Source: a virus. From it: a stretch of 64,000 nt of DNA. Positions 1 to 7,293 of this stretch are shown piece by piece. Made by a program: the position numbers and the translations under genes. The number at the start of each line of letters is the position of its first letter. The first letter of the stretch is position 1. Under the pieces are notes generated by a model. The model searched no databases. It saw only the letters and a program-made list of their open reading frames with translations, and had not been told where the DNA came from. The DNA lies in IMG/VR virus record IMGVR_UViG_3300027759_000063, positions 35,594 to 99,593 of that record. One strand, written 5' to 3'.

Positions 1-695
1 TGATTGATGTAATCTTGCATGCCTGCCAGTTTGGGTCTTAGATCTTGATCATACATGGTTACATTGAAGTCAGCACTGTAGTAACCAAACGGGCGAAACG
101 CATCATCACCTATGTATGTATCATTGTCGTGTGCAAGATGTTCTAGAGTTTTTCCTATTTCACAATAATTGAGATATACAGTGCCAAATTTGATCTCAAG
201 CTCACCATGCTCACGCATGATTTCTGAATTTAACCATTTGGTTTTTGGCATGCCAAACCAAGTACAAACGAATCTAGGACAAGGTGAATTCAGTGCAGTT
301 TCACATCTGTGAACTGCCAAATTCAAATTGGCCAATGCTGTGCGTACTTCGACCGGAGCATCAAGCCAATACTGTGATGTTTGTTGGTCTAGCAAACCGT
401 GATACTGTTCAAAAATATTGTGCAAATAGTTTAAACAATCTTGTGTGTATTCAAATTCGCGATCAACTATTGGCTGGTGTTGATTGATCGTAGCAATGCA
501 TTGTTGAATCATATCAACTGCTCGATCTTGCTCTTGTTGGGCGGTGCCAAATCCATAAAATCTATCCGGATTGTCCATGGGCCAAGCATGTCGTTGGCTC
601 ATGCGCTCAAGCCACAGTTTGGCCAAGGGTGTTTGTCTTATGTTAAAACACAATTCAAAATTGTCGGCCAATGTAATTACAAGATGCTGAGACAT
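1..695 (-). CDS. Conserved-type hypothetical protein, 3' end outside the window
   Basis: An open minus-strand frame begins with ATG at 695 and runs without a stop for 231 codons to the window edge, so its C-terminus is missing. The product starts MSQHLVITLADNFELCFN and is rich in aromatic residues and Gln/Asn. It has no signal peptide or membrane segment and no motif I recognise. It lies just downstream of two tandem minus-strand terminators, so it probably has its own promoter between about 696 and 727, though I see no clear consensus there and only a poor ribosome site. Plus-strand frames across the same bases look like its shadows. Function unknown; the call rests on the long open frame and ordinary amino-acid composition. 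Confidence 0.7.
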   Translation of the reverse strand, partial: MSQHLVITLADNFELCFNIRQTPLAKLWLERMSQRHAWPMDNPDRFYGFGTAQQEQDRAVDMIQQCIATINQHQPIVDREFEYTQDCLNYLHNIFEQYHGLLDQQTSQYWLDAPVEVRTALANLNLAVHRCETALNSPCPRFVCTWFGMPKTKWLNSEIMREHGELEIKFGTVYLNYCEIGKTLEHLAHDNDTYIGDDAFRPFGYYSADFNVTMYDQDLRPKLAGMQDYIN

Positions 696-727
696 AACAC
701 AGTATATACTCTTGCAAAACAAAAGTC

Positions 728-752
728 AAAAAAACAGGCTCCGAAGAGCCTG
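728..752 (-). terminator. Rho-independent terminator with UUCG loop
   Basis: Read on the minus strand, the stem CAGGCTC/GAGCCTG (7 bp) closes a TTCG tetraloop and is followed by seven T residues. It ends the transcript of the AAA ATPase and the 30-residue membrane peptide. Confidence 0.85.
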
Positions 753-756
753 TTGT

Positions 757-791
757 AAAAACCCGGGGCGGAGCCAACCAATCCCCGGGGT
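757..791 (-). terminator. Second tandem hairpin terminator
   Basis: Minus-strand arms CCCGGGG (789-783) and CCCCGGG (768-762) enclose a loop of about 14 nt and are followed by five T residues. It sits immediately upstream of the UUCG terminator, giving a double stop for the same transcript. Confidence 0.6.
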
Positions 792-796
792 AAAAC

Positions 797-889
797 TCAA
801 TCAGTGAATATTAATAGCAGTACAGTTAAGAACAGTGCCCACCACAGTTCACCTAACAGTACTAAGATGAGCACTCCAATCCAAGCCAT
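797..889 (-). CDS. Small hydrophobic membrane peptide (30 aa)
   Basis: ATG at 889 begins one base after the ATPase stop codon (891-893) and the frame ends with TGA at 797-799. The 30-residue product starts MAWIGVLILVLLGELWW and is almost wholly hydrophobic, fitting a single transmembrane helix with an acidic C-terminal end. A GAAGAG stretch within the end of the upstream gene could act as ribosome site, suggesting translational coupling. The tandem terminators follow directly, so it is the last gene of that transcript. Function unknown; small membrane peptides of this kind occur among T4-like early genes. The composition is convincing, but the length leaves real doubt. Confidence 0.5.
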   Translation of the reverse strand: MAWIGVLILVLLGELWWALFLTVLLLIFTD

Positions 890-890
890 G

Positions 891-1919
891 TTAGGCACTC
901 TTCATACAAGTTGTCTCAGCCATGCGCTTCCAATTGCCTGCAAAGCTCTTGCGCAAGTCTGCAATCTTCAGGGCCATGCGCAAGCTCATCTCACGCAAGC
1001 GATTCTGATTTGCTTCCATGAACTCCACAATCTCGTCCTGTACTACAGGCTCAAAATCGTAATCTGAAAACAGCACACCGTCCTTGGCAATCTGCTTGAT
1101 ACGCAACACCTTGTCACGCATGGTGTCAAGTGTCAAGTCCAGGTAGTGACAGCGTGATTGCAGTGCATCCAAGTGATCACGCAACTTTTGCGATTTCATT
1201 GTGTCAAACTTCAAGTTGGTGATAAAAATCACACTGCCTTTGAACTCGAAACGATCTGGGATGCCTTCACGACGCAGAGCACTAGACTCTGACAACCATG
1301 AAATTGTGCGCTTCTTGCCTGAGTCCAAGGCACCCTTCAGCAAGTTCAAGGCTACGTCATCAAGCAAAATGCTGTCACAGTCATCAAACACCAACACACA
1401 ATTGGCATCTGAATACTTGTACAGTGTCTGATACAAGCCAATAGGCGTTGCACTACCTTTCACAACTTCAGCACGGAGGCGCTTGCCTGCCAACTTGTCA
1501 AACAAGGTGGCCTTTTCGATCTCACGCTCGACGCCAAAGCTCTTGCCAACTCCAGGAGGGCCGCTCACAATCATGGCACGGATGTCACCGTTCACACAAG
1601 CCTTTGTCATCTCATTCAAGATGTCAAAACGCTCGCGAATGCGAGTCATAATTTGATCTTCAGTTTCAGTTTCAGTCTGTGCGGCAACAAAGGCCACGGT
1701 GTTGTCATTACTCACTGCTTCTCCATTGACATACTCGATGTCGCTAATGTTGTTGACTTTGATACGAACTACATCAAACTCGGGACCAAAGTAGCCTGCG
1801 CTTTGTACAGTCACAAAGCCACCCTTGGCACCAGTTTGAAATCCTTTTACAAGATTGAATGTTGCATTCTTAACTGGGTTGTTGCGATACACACCATTAA
1901 TCACTCGAATTGCACTCAT
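891..1919 (-). CDS. AAA-family ATPase
   Basis: A 342-residue P-loop ATPase. Walker A is GPPGVGKS at residues 120-127, Walker B is CVLVFDDCDS near 174-182, and a sensor-1-like Asn lies in IFITNLK near 235. The roughly 110-residue N-terminal part has no recognised domain. The architecture fits a single-ring AAA+ protein that remodels a partner protein or DNA; the substrate cannot be read from the sequence. The start at 1919 is supported by AAAGGAG nine bases upstream. A consensus promoter lies at 1965-1993 and tandem terminators lie downstream, so it is expressed with the 30-residue membrane peptide as an early unit. It is not a clamp loader (gp44) or gp41-type helicase by its visible motifs. 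Confidence 0.85.
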   Translation of the reverse strand: MSAIRVINGVYRNNPVKNATFNLVKGFQTGAKGGFVTVQSAGYFGPEFDVVRIKVNNISDIEYVNGEAVSNDNTVAFVAAQTETETEDQIMTRIRERFDILNEMTKACVNGDIRAMIVSGPPGVGKSFGVEREIEKATLFDKLAGKRLRAEVVKGSATPIGLYQTLYKYSDANCVLVFDDCDSILLDDVALNLLKGALDSGKKRTISWLSESSALRREGIPDRFEFKGSVIFITNLKFDTMKSQKLRDHLDALQSRCHYLDLTLDTMRDKVLRIKQIAKDGVLFSDYDFEPVVQDEIVEFMEANQNRLREMSLRMALKIADLRKSFAGNWKRMAETTCMKSA

Positions 1920-1964
1920 TGTTGGCTCCTTTGAAATGCGTTGTTGTTTACTGTTTATGTTTCT

Positions 1965-1993
1965 ATTATAGCAAAAGTTGAATTAATGGTCAA
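1965..1993 (-). promoter_or_regulatory. Early sigma70-type promoter (ATPase unit)
   Basis: Minus strand TTGACC (1993-1988), 17-nt spacer, TATAAT (1970-1965), with TGC before the -10 (extended -10). It drives the AAA ATPase. The -35 box overlaps the last codons of the upstream small gene (Val-Asp-His-stop). Confidence 0.85.
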
Positions 1994-2165
1994 CCGGGGC
2001 AAACAGTTCTTGCCCTTGTTGCACAAAAACAACAAACGCTTCCATTGTGCGTTCACTGTAGATCATGAGACCATGTTGTTTGATGTCTTGTAAAACTTCC
2101 AACAGGCCCATGCCCTGAAAGTCTGCTTCTTTTTGTATTTGTTTGACTGCTGTTGCAATCTGCAT
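1983..2165 (-). CDS. Small early protein (60 aa), unknown function
   Basis: The start is placed at ATG 2165 because AAGGAG precedes it at normal spacing in the shared AGGAGCCAGCAATG context. The frame is open further upstream to 2213, but that extension lies between the -10 and -35 of its own promoter and so cannot be transcribed from it. The 60-residue product begins MQIATAVKQIQKEADFQ, is soluble, and shows no known motif. It is one of four short tandem genes, each with a near-identical promoter, typical of phage early genes that act on the host. Its last codons contain the -35 hexamer for the next gene. Confidence 0.75.
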   Translation of the reverse strand: MQIATAVKQIQKEADFQGMGLLEVLQDIKQHGLMIYSERTMEAFVVFVQQGQELFAPVDH

Positions 2166-2195
2166 TGCTGGCTCCTTTTTGCTTTGTATGTGGTT

Positions 2196-2224
2196 ATTAT
2201 AGCATTTTGGCAATTATTGGTCAA
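2196..2224 (-). promoter_or_regulatory. Early sigma70-type promoter
   Basis: Minus strand TTGACC (2224-2219), 17-nt spacer, TATAAT (2201-2196), TGC extended -10. Drives the 60-residue gene. The -35 box encodes Leu-Asp-Gln at the end of the gene upstream. Confidence 0.88.
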
Positions 2225-2474
2225 GTGCTACAAAAGTGTTACTTTTTGTTTTCTCAGCGCCAACAATTTCCCAATGACTTCCGTCACACTTGACAAAAAT
2301 CTTACGACCAAAAACCGTCACAAAACCATACTCACCGTCTTGATACACATTGACCGGATCAGGAATAATGGTCACTGTACGGGGCGTCTCACAGTAATCC
2401 CAGCGTCTGGTGGGCAGTTTATTTTTGAAGTACATGTAATTTTGACTACCTGTAACAAAAAGTTTTACCTTCAT
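2214..2474 (-). CDS. Small early protein (86 aa), unknown function
   Basis: ATG at 2474 follows AGAGGG, a reasonable ribosome site, and the gene has its own promoter at 2505-2533. The 86-residue product begins MKVKLFVTGSQNYMYF and has alternating aromatic, charged and Val/Ile residues suggesting a small beta-rich fold; Cys28 and Cys63 are isolated. There is no membrane segment or catalytic motif. It ends VALDQ-stop, where the last three residues are encoded by the -35 box of the following promoter. Probable early host-takeover or accessory gene by position only. Confidence 0.7.
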   Translation of the reverse strand: MKVKLFVTGSQNYMYFKNKLPTRRWDYCETPRTVTIIPDPVNVYQDGEYGFVTVFGRKIFVKCDGSHWEIVGAEKTKSNTFVALDQ

Positions 2475-2504
2475 AATCTGCCCTCTTTTGCGTTGTATGT
2501 CCGT

Positions 2505-2533
2505 ATTATAGCATTTTGGGAATTATTGGTCAA
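2505..2533 (-). promoter_or_regulatory. Early sigma70-type promoter
   Basis: Minus strand TTGACC (2533-2528), 17-nt spacer, TATAAT (2510-2505), TGC extended -10. The bases upstream of the -35 (to about 2550) are nearly identical to those upstream of the 2787-2815 promoter, as in a copied UP-element-like block. Confidence 0.88.
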
Positions 2534-2547
2534 GTACTACTAGAGTG

Positions 2548-2757
2548 TTACTTTTTAAAAGCTTCAAAGAAACGAGTATTTATTTCGTCCATTTCTGCTT
2601 GCTCCACATAGAAGTCAGTAGTAGGATCGTAGTACTGGCCCTCTTTGTTGTCATAATACAACACACGGCCACTAAAGTTAAACGGGCCTTCCAGTCCTGC
2701 ACGAGCACTGTATCGGTCACGCATGACGTCTTGGGTGTCAACCACACGATATCCCAT
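2548..2757 (-). CDS. Small early protein (69 aa), unknown function
   Basis: The start is ATG 2757, preceded by CAGGAG in the common AGGAGCCAGCAATG context. An upstream in-frame ATG at 2787 overlaps the -10 box and is rejected. The 69-residue product starts MGYRVVDTQDVMRDRY and is hydrophilic and acidic toward its C-terminal half, with a run of Tyr/Asp (YYDPTTDFY) and a basic FKK end. No domain recognised. It is expressed from the promoter at 2787-2815. Likely an early accessory gene. Confidence 0.75.
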   Translation of the reverse strand: MGYRVVDTQDVMRDRYSARAGLEGPFNFSGRVLYYDNKEGQYYDPTTDFYVEQAEMDEINTRFFEAFKK

Positions 2758-2786
2758 TGCTGGCTCCTGTTTGTTTGTAAGCCACA

Positions 2787-2815
2787 ATTATAGCATTTTG
2801 AGAATTATTGGTCAA
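2787..2815 (-). promoter_or_regulatory. Early sigma70-type promoter
   Basis: Minus strand TTGACC (2815-2810), 17-nt spacer, TATAAT (2792-2787), TGC extended -10, same upstream block as the previous promoter. Drives the 69-residue gene. Confidence 0.88.
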
Positions 2816-2829
2816 GTACTACTAGAGTA

Positions 2830-3570
2830 TTACTGCCAAAAATTGGCTATTATGGGGTCATTGATTTCGTGTGGCTTGGGACGACCGTGGAATACTAGTA
2901 CACTGGTGCCTGGATTAAGTTTAGCCCCGGACCCAGGATTGATAGCCTGCCGGCGTTGAAAATTGTATCCACCATCTGCCACTTGCCAACGCCAACTTTG
3001 AATATATTGTTGATCAAAATTTCTTCTCTGCCGGTGATCAATTACTGCACCCAAGTAGTCTTGATCGCCTTGATATCTACGCACAGTGTCATCAATGTTG
3101 AGTCGATCAAAATCTGTCCAAACGTGTGCAAATCGTTCGGTGTTCCAATACATTATGCTTGAATTCATTCCTGAAAAAGAAGCCTGTTGCAAATATCTAA
3201 AATCTCGTATGGTCCAAAAATAATCAAGATGACAGTCTAACATCCAATCCAGTTGATCTATTATAACCACGTCAAGATCCATGTACAACAAATTGCCTGA
3301 ATGATGCTCGGGATTGAACAACTGCATCTTGTACCACCATTCACGTTTGGGTCCTGAAATGCCGGGCCATTCTTTCACCACATGTTTGATCATGTGCGAG
3401 GGCACTGACCTGTCTGCTTCAGTGTACACATGAAAACGTATACCATCTTGCAAATTACGGCTCAGCATGTTGTACAGTTTTTCCACATACTGCCAGTCAT
3501 AACCTGTACCGTGAATAACACAAGCACAGTCAGTTATGCTGTCAGGGCGGGCGCGATTCTTTTTAGCCAT
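2830..3570 (-). CDS. Glycosyltransferase, GT-A type
   Basis: A 246-residue protein with the layout of retaining GT-A sugar transferases such as GT8: an N-terminal Rossmann-like stretch, then YMDLDVV with a DxD motif at residues 98-100 for metal and nucleotide-sugar binding, a DQDYLGAV acceptor-site-like element, and a terminal FHGRPKPHE motif of the kind that often supplies a catalytic or metal-ligand His. It probably adds a sugar to a phage or host glycan. It overlaps the upstream glycosyltransferase by 37 nt, indicating co-transcription, and it ends just before a strong early promoter. Sugar and acceptor are unknown. Confidence 0.8.
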   Translation of the reverse strand: MAKKNRARPDSITDCACVIHGTGYDWQYVEKLYNMLSRNLQDGIRFHVYTEADRSVPSHMIKHVVKEWPGISGPKREWWYKMQLFNPEHHSGNLLYMDLDVVIIDQLDWMLDCHLDYFWTIRDFRYLQQASFSGMNSSIMYWNTERFAHVWTDFDRLNIDDTVRRYQGDQDYLGAVIDHRQRRNFDQQYIQSWRWQVADGGYNFQRRQAINPGSGAKLNPGTSVLVFHGRPKPHEINDPIIANFWQ

Positions 3571-4385
3571 AGTCCTTGTCTCAATTCTTCCACAGTGTAT
3601 TCAGTGTGGCATATTTTAGCCAGCCATAATTCTCTATCAATATCATAAGGTTGTTCAATGTCAGGCATGCCCACTGCCACGGGATATGCCAGACTGCTGT
3701 GTGCCACAATGGGCCTGCAGCCTGCAATGCCTGCTTGGATGCCTGGTCCTGAGTTGTGATTTACCACAGCATGACAATTGAAGTGCATGTCAAAACTGTC
3801 GTAGGTGTTGGCCATGGGTTTAGCAACTTCCATTGTAACGTTGTCAGGCAGGTGTGGCATGCGTAATGGTGAACGTGGGTGAGCACGAATGCGTATGGGA
3901 CGGTCAGTGGAGTTGCGTAACTGTTGAATTTGCATCAACACCCATGATTCCATGCTGTCAATGCCAGCAACTTGCAAACTGTTTCGATGTTGTGCGGCAA
4001 TAATAATTTCGGGACCTGGATTCACCTGTTGGGCTAAACTTATTTGCAGATGCCGTGGACGACCTAGATCTAAATTGTGCTCATGACCGTAATAGCCATC
4101 TCTGGTGATGTGATTAACTGCCAGTTTCCAGGTTGTGCCACGATACAGCGCACCAATGTCTATCACAATCACCGGCCGGTTTTGGCTGCGATAATGTTCG
4201 TACACGGCTTGGTTAGGCCGCATTCTGCCATTCCACAGCACTGACCAAATCACTGCGGCATCTGCGGTCATGGAGTTTTCTTGTGTTTGTATGCCTGCGG
4301 CTTGGCAGCAGTCCAAAAACGCCGACATCACAGGTTTACTGTTCAATGCACATTGGGCAGGAAAATAGGCTATGGTTTTGATCAA
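3534..4385 (-). CDS. GT-B-like capsule/LPS-type glycosyltransferase (paralogue A)
   Basis: The 283-residue product appears to start with TTG at 4385, since an in-frame TAA lies five codons upstream and the first ATG at 4328 would remove a well-formed N-terminal strand (IAYFPAQ). The C-terminal half has the pattern RPIRIRAHPRSP, then FNCHAVVNHNSGPGIQAG and GCRPIVA. This His/Pro-then-Asn-Ser-Gly arrangement resembles the C-terminal nucleotide-sugar domain of capsule-type GT-B enzymes. The same layout recurs in the genes at 5200, 9173 and 10107, so these are paralogues. It is divergent from the 4400 gene with only 14 bp between them. Activity is inferred from fold pattern only. Confidence 0.7.
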   Translation of the reverse strand: MIKTIAYFPAQCALNSKPVMSAFLDCCQAAGIQTQENSMTADAAVIWSVLWNGRMRPNQAVYEHYRSQNRPVIVIDIGALYRGTTWKLAVNHITRDGYYGHEHNLDLGRPRHLQISLAQQVNPGPEIIIAAQHRNSLQVAGIDSMESWVLMQIQQLRNSTDRPIRIRAHPRSPLRMPHLPDNVTMEVAKPMANTYDSFDMHFNCHAVVNHNSGPGIQAGIAGCRPIVAHSSLAYPVAVGMPDIEQPYDIDRELWLAKICHTEYTVEELRQGLWLKRIAPALTA

Positions 4386-4386
4386 C

Positions 4387-4394
4387 TGTAAATA
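4387..4394 (+). promoter_or_regulatory. Late-promoter-like box abutting a start codon
   Basis: TGTAAATA followed by five bases and then ATG at 4400. It differs by one base from the T4 late box TATAAATA. The same box and spacing precede the glycosyltransferase at 62073. If used, the mRNA would begin at or next to the ATG. Confidence 0.4.
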
Positions 4395-4399
4395 CTCTT

Positions 4400-5203
4400 A
4401 TGAAATACACTGTAGTTACCACTTTTAATGCTGATGGATACAAGACCTATGGATCCAGAATGATTGATACTTTTTTGCGCACTTGGCCCAAAGAAGTGCA
4501 ACTACAAGTGTACGCCGAAGGTTGTGTTGTCAATCAGACTGCACCCAATTTACAAGTGTTAAGTTTAGAAGGGTCAAGCCCTAAACTTGTGGCATTTAAA
4601 AATACCTGGCGTGATGTGCCCAAGGCCAATGGTGATGTTTCTGCAGATCTTGTTAGATCAAAAAGAAAAGATGCAGGCAAAGGATTCAAATGGCATGCTG
4701 TGAGATTTGCTCACAAGGTGTATGCTATATTTCATGCCGCCCAGCATGCCACAACAGATTGGTTGATCTGGATGGATGCTGATATGATTTGCCATAGTCC
4801 CATGACAGTGGCAAAACTATCCGAGTTTTTTCCAGACTCCGCAGATCTTTGTTTTGCTGGACGCAGTAGAAAATTCACCGAATGTGGCCTGTACGGCATG
4901 CGCATAACCGAGCCTACAATCAAATCCTGGTTGTCAGATTTCCAACACATGTATGATCATGCTGAATCAGGTATATTTGCCCTGGATGAATGGCATGACA
5001 GTTATGTATTTGACGCCGTAAGAAAACGTCATGCCTTGCGTGAACTCAACTGGACGGCACACCTGCAAATGGGCGAAGGTCATCCACTAATCAATTGCGA
5101 ATGGGGTGCATATATTGATCACCTCAAGGGTGAGAGAAAAAGTCTTGGCCGTAGCCGGTCATCAGACATACGAGTCAAAAGAAACGAAAGTTACTGGAGA
5201 TGA
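4400..5203 (+). CDS. Glycosyltransferase, GT-A type
   Basis: A 267-residue protein opening MKYTVVTTFNADGY, the first strand of a nucleotide-sugar-binding domain, with WLIWMDADM carrying a DxD motif at residues 126-128. A basic segment follows the DAD region and the C-terminus is strongly basic (RSRSSDIRVKRNESYWR), possibly contacting a lipid- or nucleic-acid-like acceptor. First gene of a plus-strand operon of six genes that run to 9200 with constant overlaps; its stop overlaps the next start as ATGA. It is divergent from the gene at 3534. No ribosome site is evident, consistent with a leaderless or very short-leader mRNA from the box at 4387. Acceptor unknown. Confidence 0.75.
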   Translation: MKYTVVTTFNADGYKTYGSRMIDTFLRTWPKEVQLQVYAEGCVVNQTAPNLQVLSLEGSSPKLVAFKNTWRDVPKANGDVSADLVRSKRKDAGKGFKWHAVRFAHKVYAIFHAAQHATTDWLIWMDADMICHSPMTVAKLSEFFPDSADLCFAGRSRKFTECGLYGMRITEPTIKSWLSDFQHMYDHAESGIFALDEWHDSYVFDAVRKRHALRELNWTAHLQMGEGHPLINCEWGAYIDHLKGERKSLGRSRSSDIRVKRNESYWR

Positions 5204-6003
5204 TATTTCTCAGCAAGAACGGTGATGACGAGTACATTGATATGTATGCACAAGGACTTGGACTTGAGCCCACACCGTTGGAGTCATGGCGTTATGAGGA
5301 CAGCACAGAGCCACTCATGCTACGTGGCATCATGAAACACAAGATCATCAAACAGTGCTGGGCAGATAACCGACCGTTTAGATACATGGATTCAGGTTAC
5401 CTGGGTAATCGTCCCAGTTTTAAAAATCCACATGGCTGGAAGCACTGGCATAGGATTGTGCCCAACAACCTACAACATGATCAAGTGATACCACGACCCA
5501 GTGATCGATGGAATCAACTGGGACTAGAAGCGGCCAATCGCCGACGTGGCAGTGCAATACTGATTGTGGCACCAGATGAAAAGCCTTGCAAGTTTTATGA
5601 CATAGAATTAGACACCTGGCTGGCAGAAACTGTGGCCACTATCAAACAACATACTGATAGACCCATCGTCATACGTGAACGCAACAAGAGTCGTACTGAT
5701 AGAAAAATCAATCGTGTGGAACATGCACTAAATGATGTGCATGCAGTTGTGACCTTTAACAGCATAGCAGGTACTGAAGCCATATTGGCAGGTACCCCAG
5801 TATTTGCCATGGCACCATCAAACGCTGCCAGACCAGTCAGCAACACAGACTTGAGTTGCATAGACAATCCATGGTTTCCAGATCGGGATCAGGTGTTGGC
5901 CTGGGCATATCATTTGGCCTATGCGCAGTTTCACATAGACGAATTCAAGAACGGACGAGCAGAACGTATAATTAAACAAACTGAGGAGATACTGAATGGT
6001 TGA
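5200..6003 (+). CDS. GT-B-like capsule/LPS-type glycosyltransferase (paralogue B)
   Basis: This 267-residue product is plainly paralogous to the product of 10107-11069. Both contain LRGI-x-K-x-K, then Y-x-D-[ST]-GY-x-GN, HRI, IxRPSDR, a YDI[ED]LxTWL segment, TDR-x-[IV]VIR, and a Ser-Ile-Ala-[GA]-x-EAIL-x-G-x-P block near the C-terminus. That last block matches the donor-binding half of capsule-synthesis GT-B enzymes. It has ATGA overlap with the previous gene and an 8-nt overlap with the next, so it is translated with them. Probably a sugar or polyol-phosphate transferase; the substrate is not visible. Confidence 0.72.
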   Translation: MIFLSKNGDDEYIDMYAQGLGLEPTPLESWRYEDSTEPLMLRGIMKHKIIKQCWADNRPFRYMDSGYLGNRPSFKNPHGWKHWHRIVPNNLQHDQVIPRPSDRWNQLGLEAANRRRGSAILIVAPDEKPCKFYDIELDTWLAETVATIKQHTDRPIVIRERNKSRTDRKINRVEHALNDVHAVVTFNSIAGTEAILAGTPVFAMAPSNAARPVSNTDLSCIDNPWFPDRDQVLAWAYHLAYAQFHIDEFKNGRAERIIKQTEEILNG

Positions 6004-6643
6004 GCATTATGGATGGAAATTCCCGGACTTTGAAACACACCTTCCGCGAATGTTGAAGAAAAGTGTGGACAAAGGTCTCTCAGCTGAATATCAAGTTGCT
6101 GTGCGACGCCGAAGTATTGAACTGTGTAAAAATCGGGACCTGGCTCTGGACATTGGCGCTAATGTGGGCTTGTGGAGTCGTGACTTTGTTGGCAGTTTTG
6201 CTCGTGTGATAGCATTTGAACCAGTGGCTGTGTTCAGAGAATGTTTAGAACACAATGTGCAAGGCACAAATTTTGAAGTTCAACCAATTGCCTTGGGCGA
6301 TCAAGACACCCAAGGCACCATGATCATCACAGAAGATAATTCTGGTCACAGTCACCTGGACCCTGCTACCATGGGCACAGGCAACGTGCAAGTTGTTCGA
6401 TTGGACACACTGAATTTTCATGATGTCAGTTATATCAAAATTGACTGCGAAGGATATGAGTATCGTATTTTGCAAGGTGCAGAACAAACCATTCGCCGTT
6501 GTAGGCCTGTGATAGTGATAGAGCAAAAACCACATGATGCCTACAGCAAACAATACGGGCAGTTTGCGGCAGTGAAACTGTTGCAAGAATGGGGCATGAT
6601 CAAACTAGATCAAGTACGTGACGACTGGATCATGGGGTGGTAA
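5996..6643 (+). CDS. FkbM-family SAM methyltransferase
   Basis: A 215-residue class I methyltransferase. The SAM-binding motif I LDIGANVG is at residues 51-58, followed by an acidic strand end in IAFEPV. A YIKIDCEGYEY block typical of FkbM enzymes lies near 145-155, then VIVIEQKP. FkbM enzymes usually O-methylate sugars or polyketides, and within this island a sugar-capping role is the natural reading. It overlaps the preceding gene by 8 nt, and the next gene begins in its stop codon. Solid at family level, with substrate inferred from context. Confidence 0.85.
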   Translation: MVEHYGWKFPDFETHLPRMLKKSVDKGLSAEYQVAVRRRSIELCKNRDLALDIGANVGLWSRDFVGSFARVIAFEPVAVFRECLEHNVQGTNFEVQPIALGDQDTQGTMIITEDNSGHSHLDPATMGTGNVQVVRLDTLNFHDVSYIKIDCEGYEYRILQGAEQTIRRCRPVIVIEQKPHDAYSKQYGQFAAVKLLQEWGMIKLDQVRDDWIMGW

Positions 6644-7293
6644 TGACTGCACTTGATCTAGTAGAAATTAAAGAAGGATGGTATTGGCCAAAAGATGATA
6701 CCAATACTTGGAAATTTTTATTAGAAAATTTTGATTTGCCCGGCCGAATATCCAGTTATGTTGATGACAAAAAAGTTGTGGTACAAGCTGGCGGCAACTG
6801 CGGTATGTATCCAAAACAATATTCAAAAATTTTTGATGCTGTTTATACTTTTGAACCAGACTGGCTAAATTTTTATTGTTTAGCAATGAATTGCCCTGAA
6901 GAAAATATAGTTAAATCTCAAGGATGTCTTGGTAGTGATCCTGGATTGGTCGATCTTCATATCAAATCTAAGAGTAGAGGAAAAAGTTTTATCAACGGTG
7001 ATGGTCTTTATCCAATCTATCTGATAGATAATTTGGGACTGACAGCATGTGATTTGATACACTTGGACATAGAAGGCTATGAATATTTTGCTCTTAGCGG
7101 TGCTGTGTCTACTATCAAAAAATTCCAACCAATCATAGCCATCGAAATGTGGGATCCACCTCCAAATAAATATCTAAATAGATTTGGGGACAACATCAAT
7201 CAAAAAACCAAAGACCTACTGGCATCATTGGGGTACTCACATGTTGATACACTGAACGAATCTGATTGGATATACACATGCAAACAAAAATAA
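6643..7293 (+). CDS. FkbM-like SAM methyltransferase, divergent
   Basis: The start is the ATG at 6643, which overlaps the upstream TAA (TAATG); a GTG six bases earlier is in frame but less likely. The 216-residue protein has a modified motif I (VVVQAGGNCGMYP), an acidic FEPDW, and a DLIHLDIEGYEY block like the FkbM gene just upstream, ending IIAIEMW. The Asp of motif I is replaced by Gln, so SAM binding may be altered or the enzyme specialised. The region is more AT-rich than its neighbours. Probably a second sugar O-methyltransferase; the tandem pair suggests duplication followed by divergence. Confidence 0.78.
   Translation: MTALDLVEIKEGWYWPKDDTNTWKFLLENFDLPGRISSYVDDKKVVVQAGGNCGMYPKQYSKIFDAVYTFEPDWLNFYCLAMNCPEENIVKSQGCLGSDPGLVDLHIKSKSRGKSFINGDGLYPIYLIDNLGLTACDLIHLDIEGYEYFALSGAVSTIKKFQPIIAIEMWDPPPNKYLNRFGDNINQKTKDLLASLGYSHVDTLNESDWIYTCKQK

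Noticed and set aside
689-727. TATATACT upstream of the 695 gene as promoter
   Set aside because: Weak match without a -35 and with no agreement to the two promoter classes of this genome.
284-758. Plus-strand frames at 284-487 and 441-758
   Set aside because: They lie opposite the continuous 231-codon minus-strand frame and extend through the terminator hairpin.
2166-2213. Longer N-terminus for the 60-residue early gene (and analogous ones at 2758-2787, 39866-39925, 40217-40243)
   Set aside because: The extensions overlap their own promoter elements, and strong ribosome sites precede the internal ATGs.
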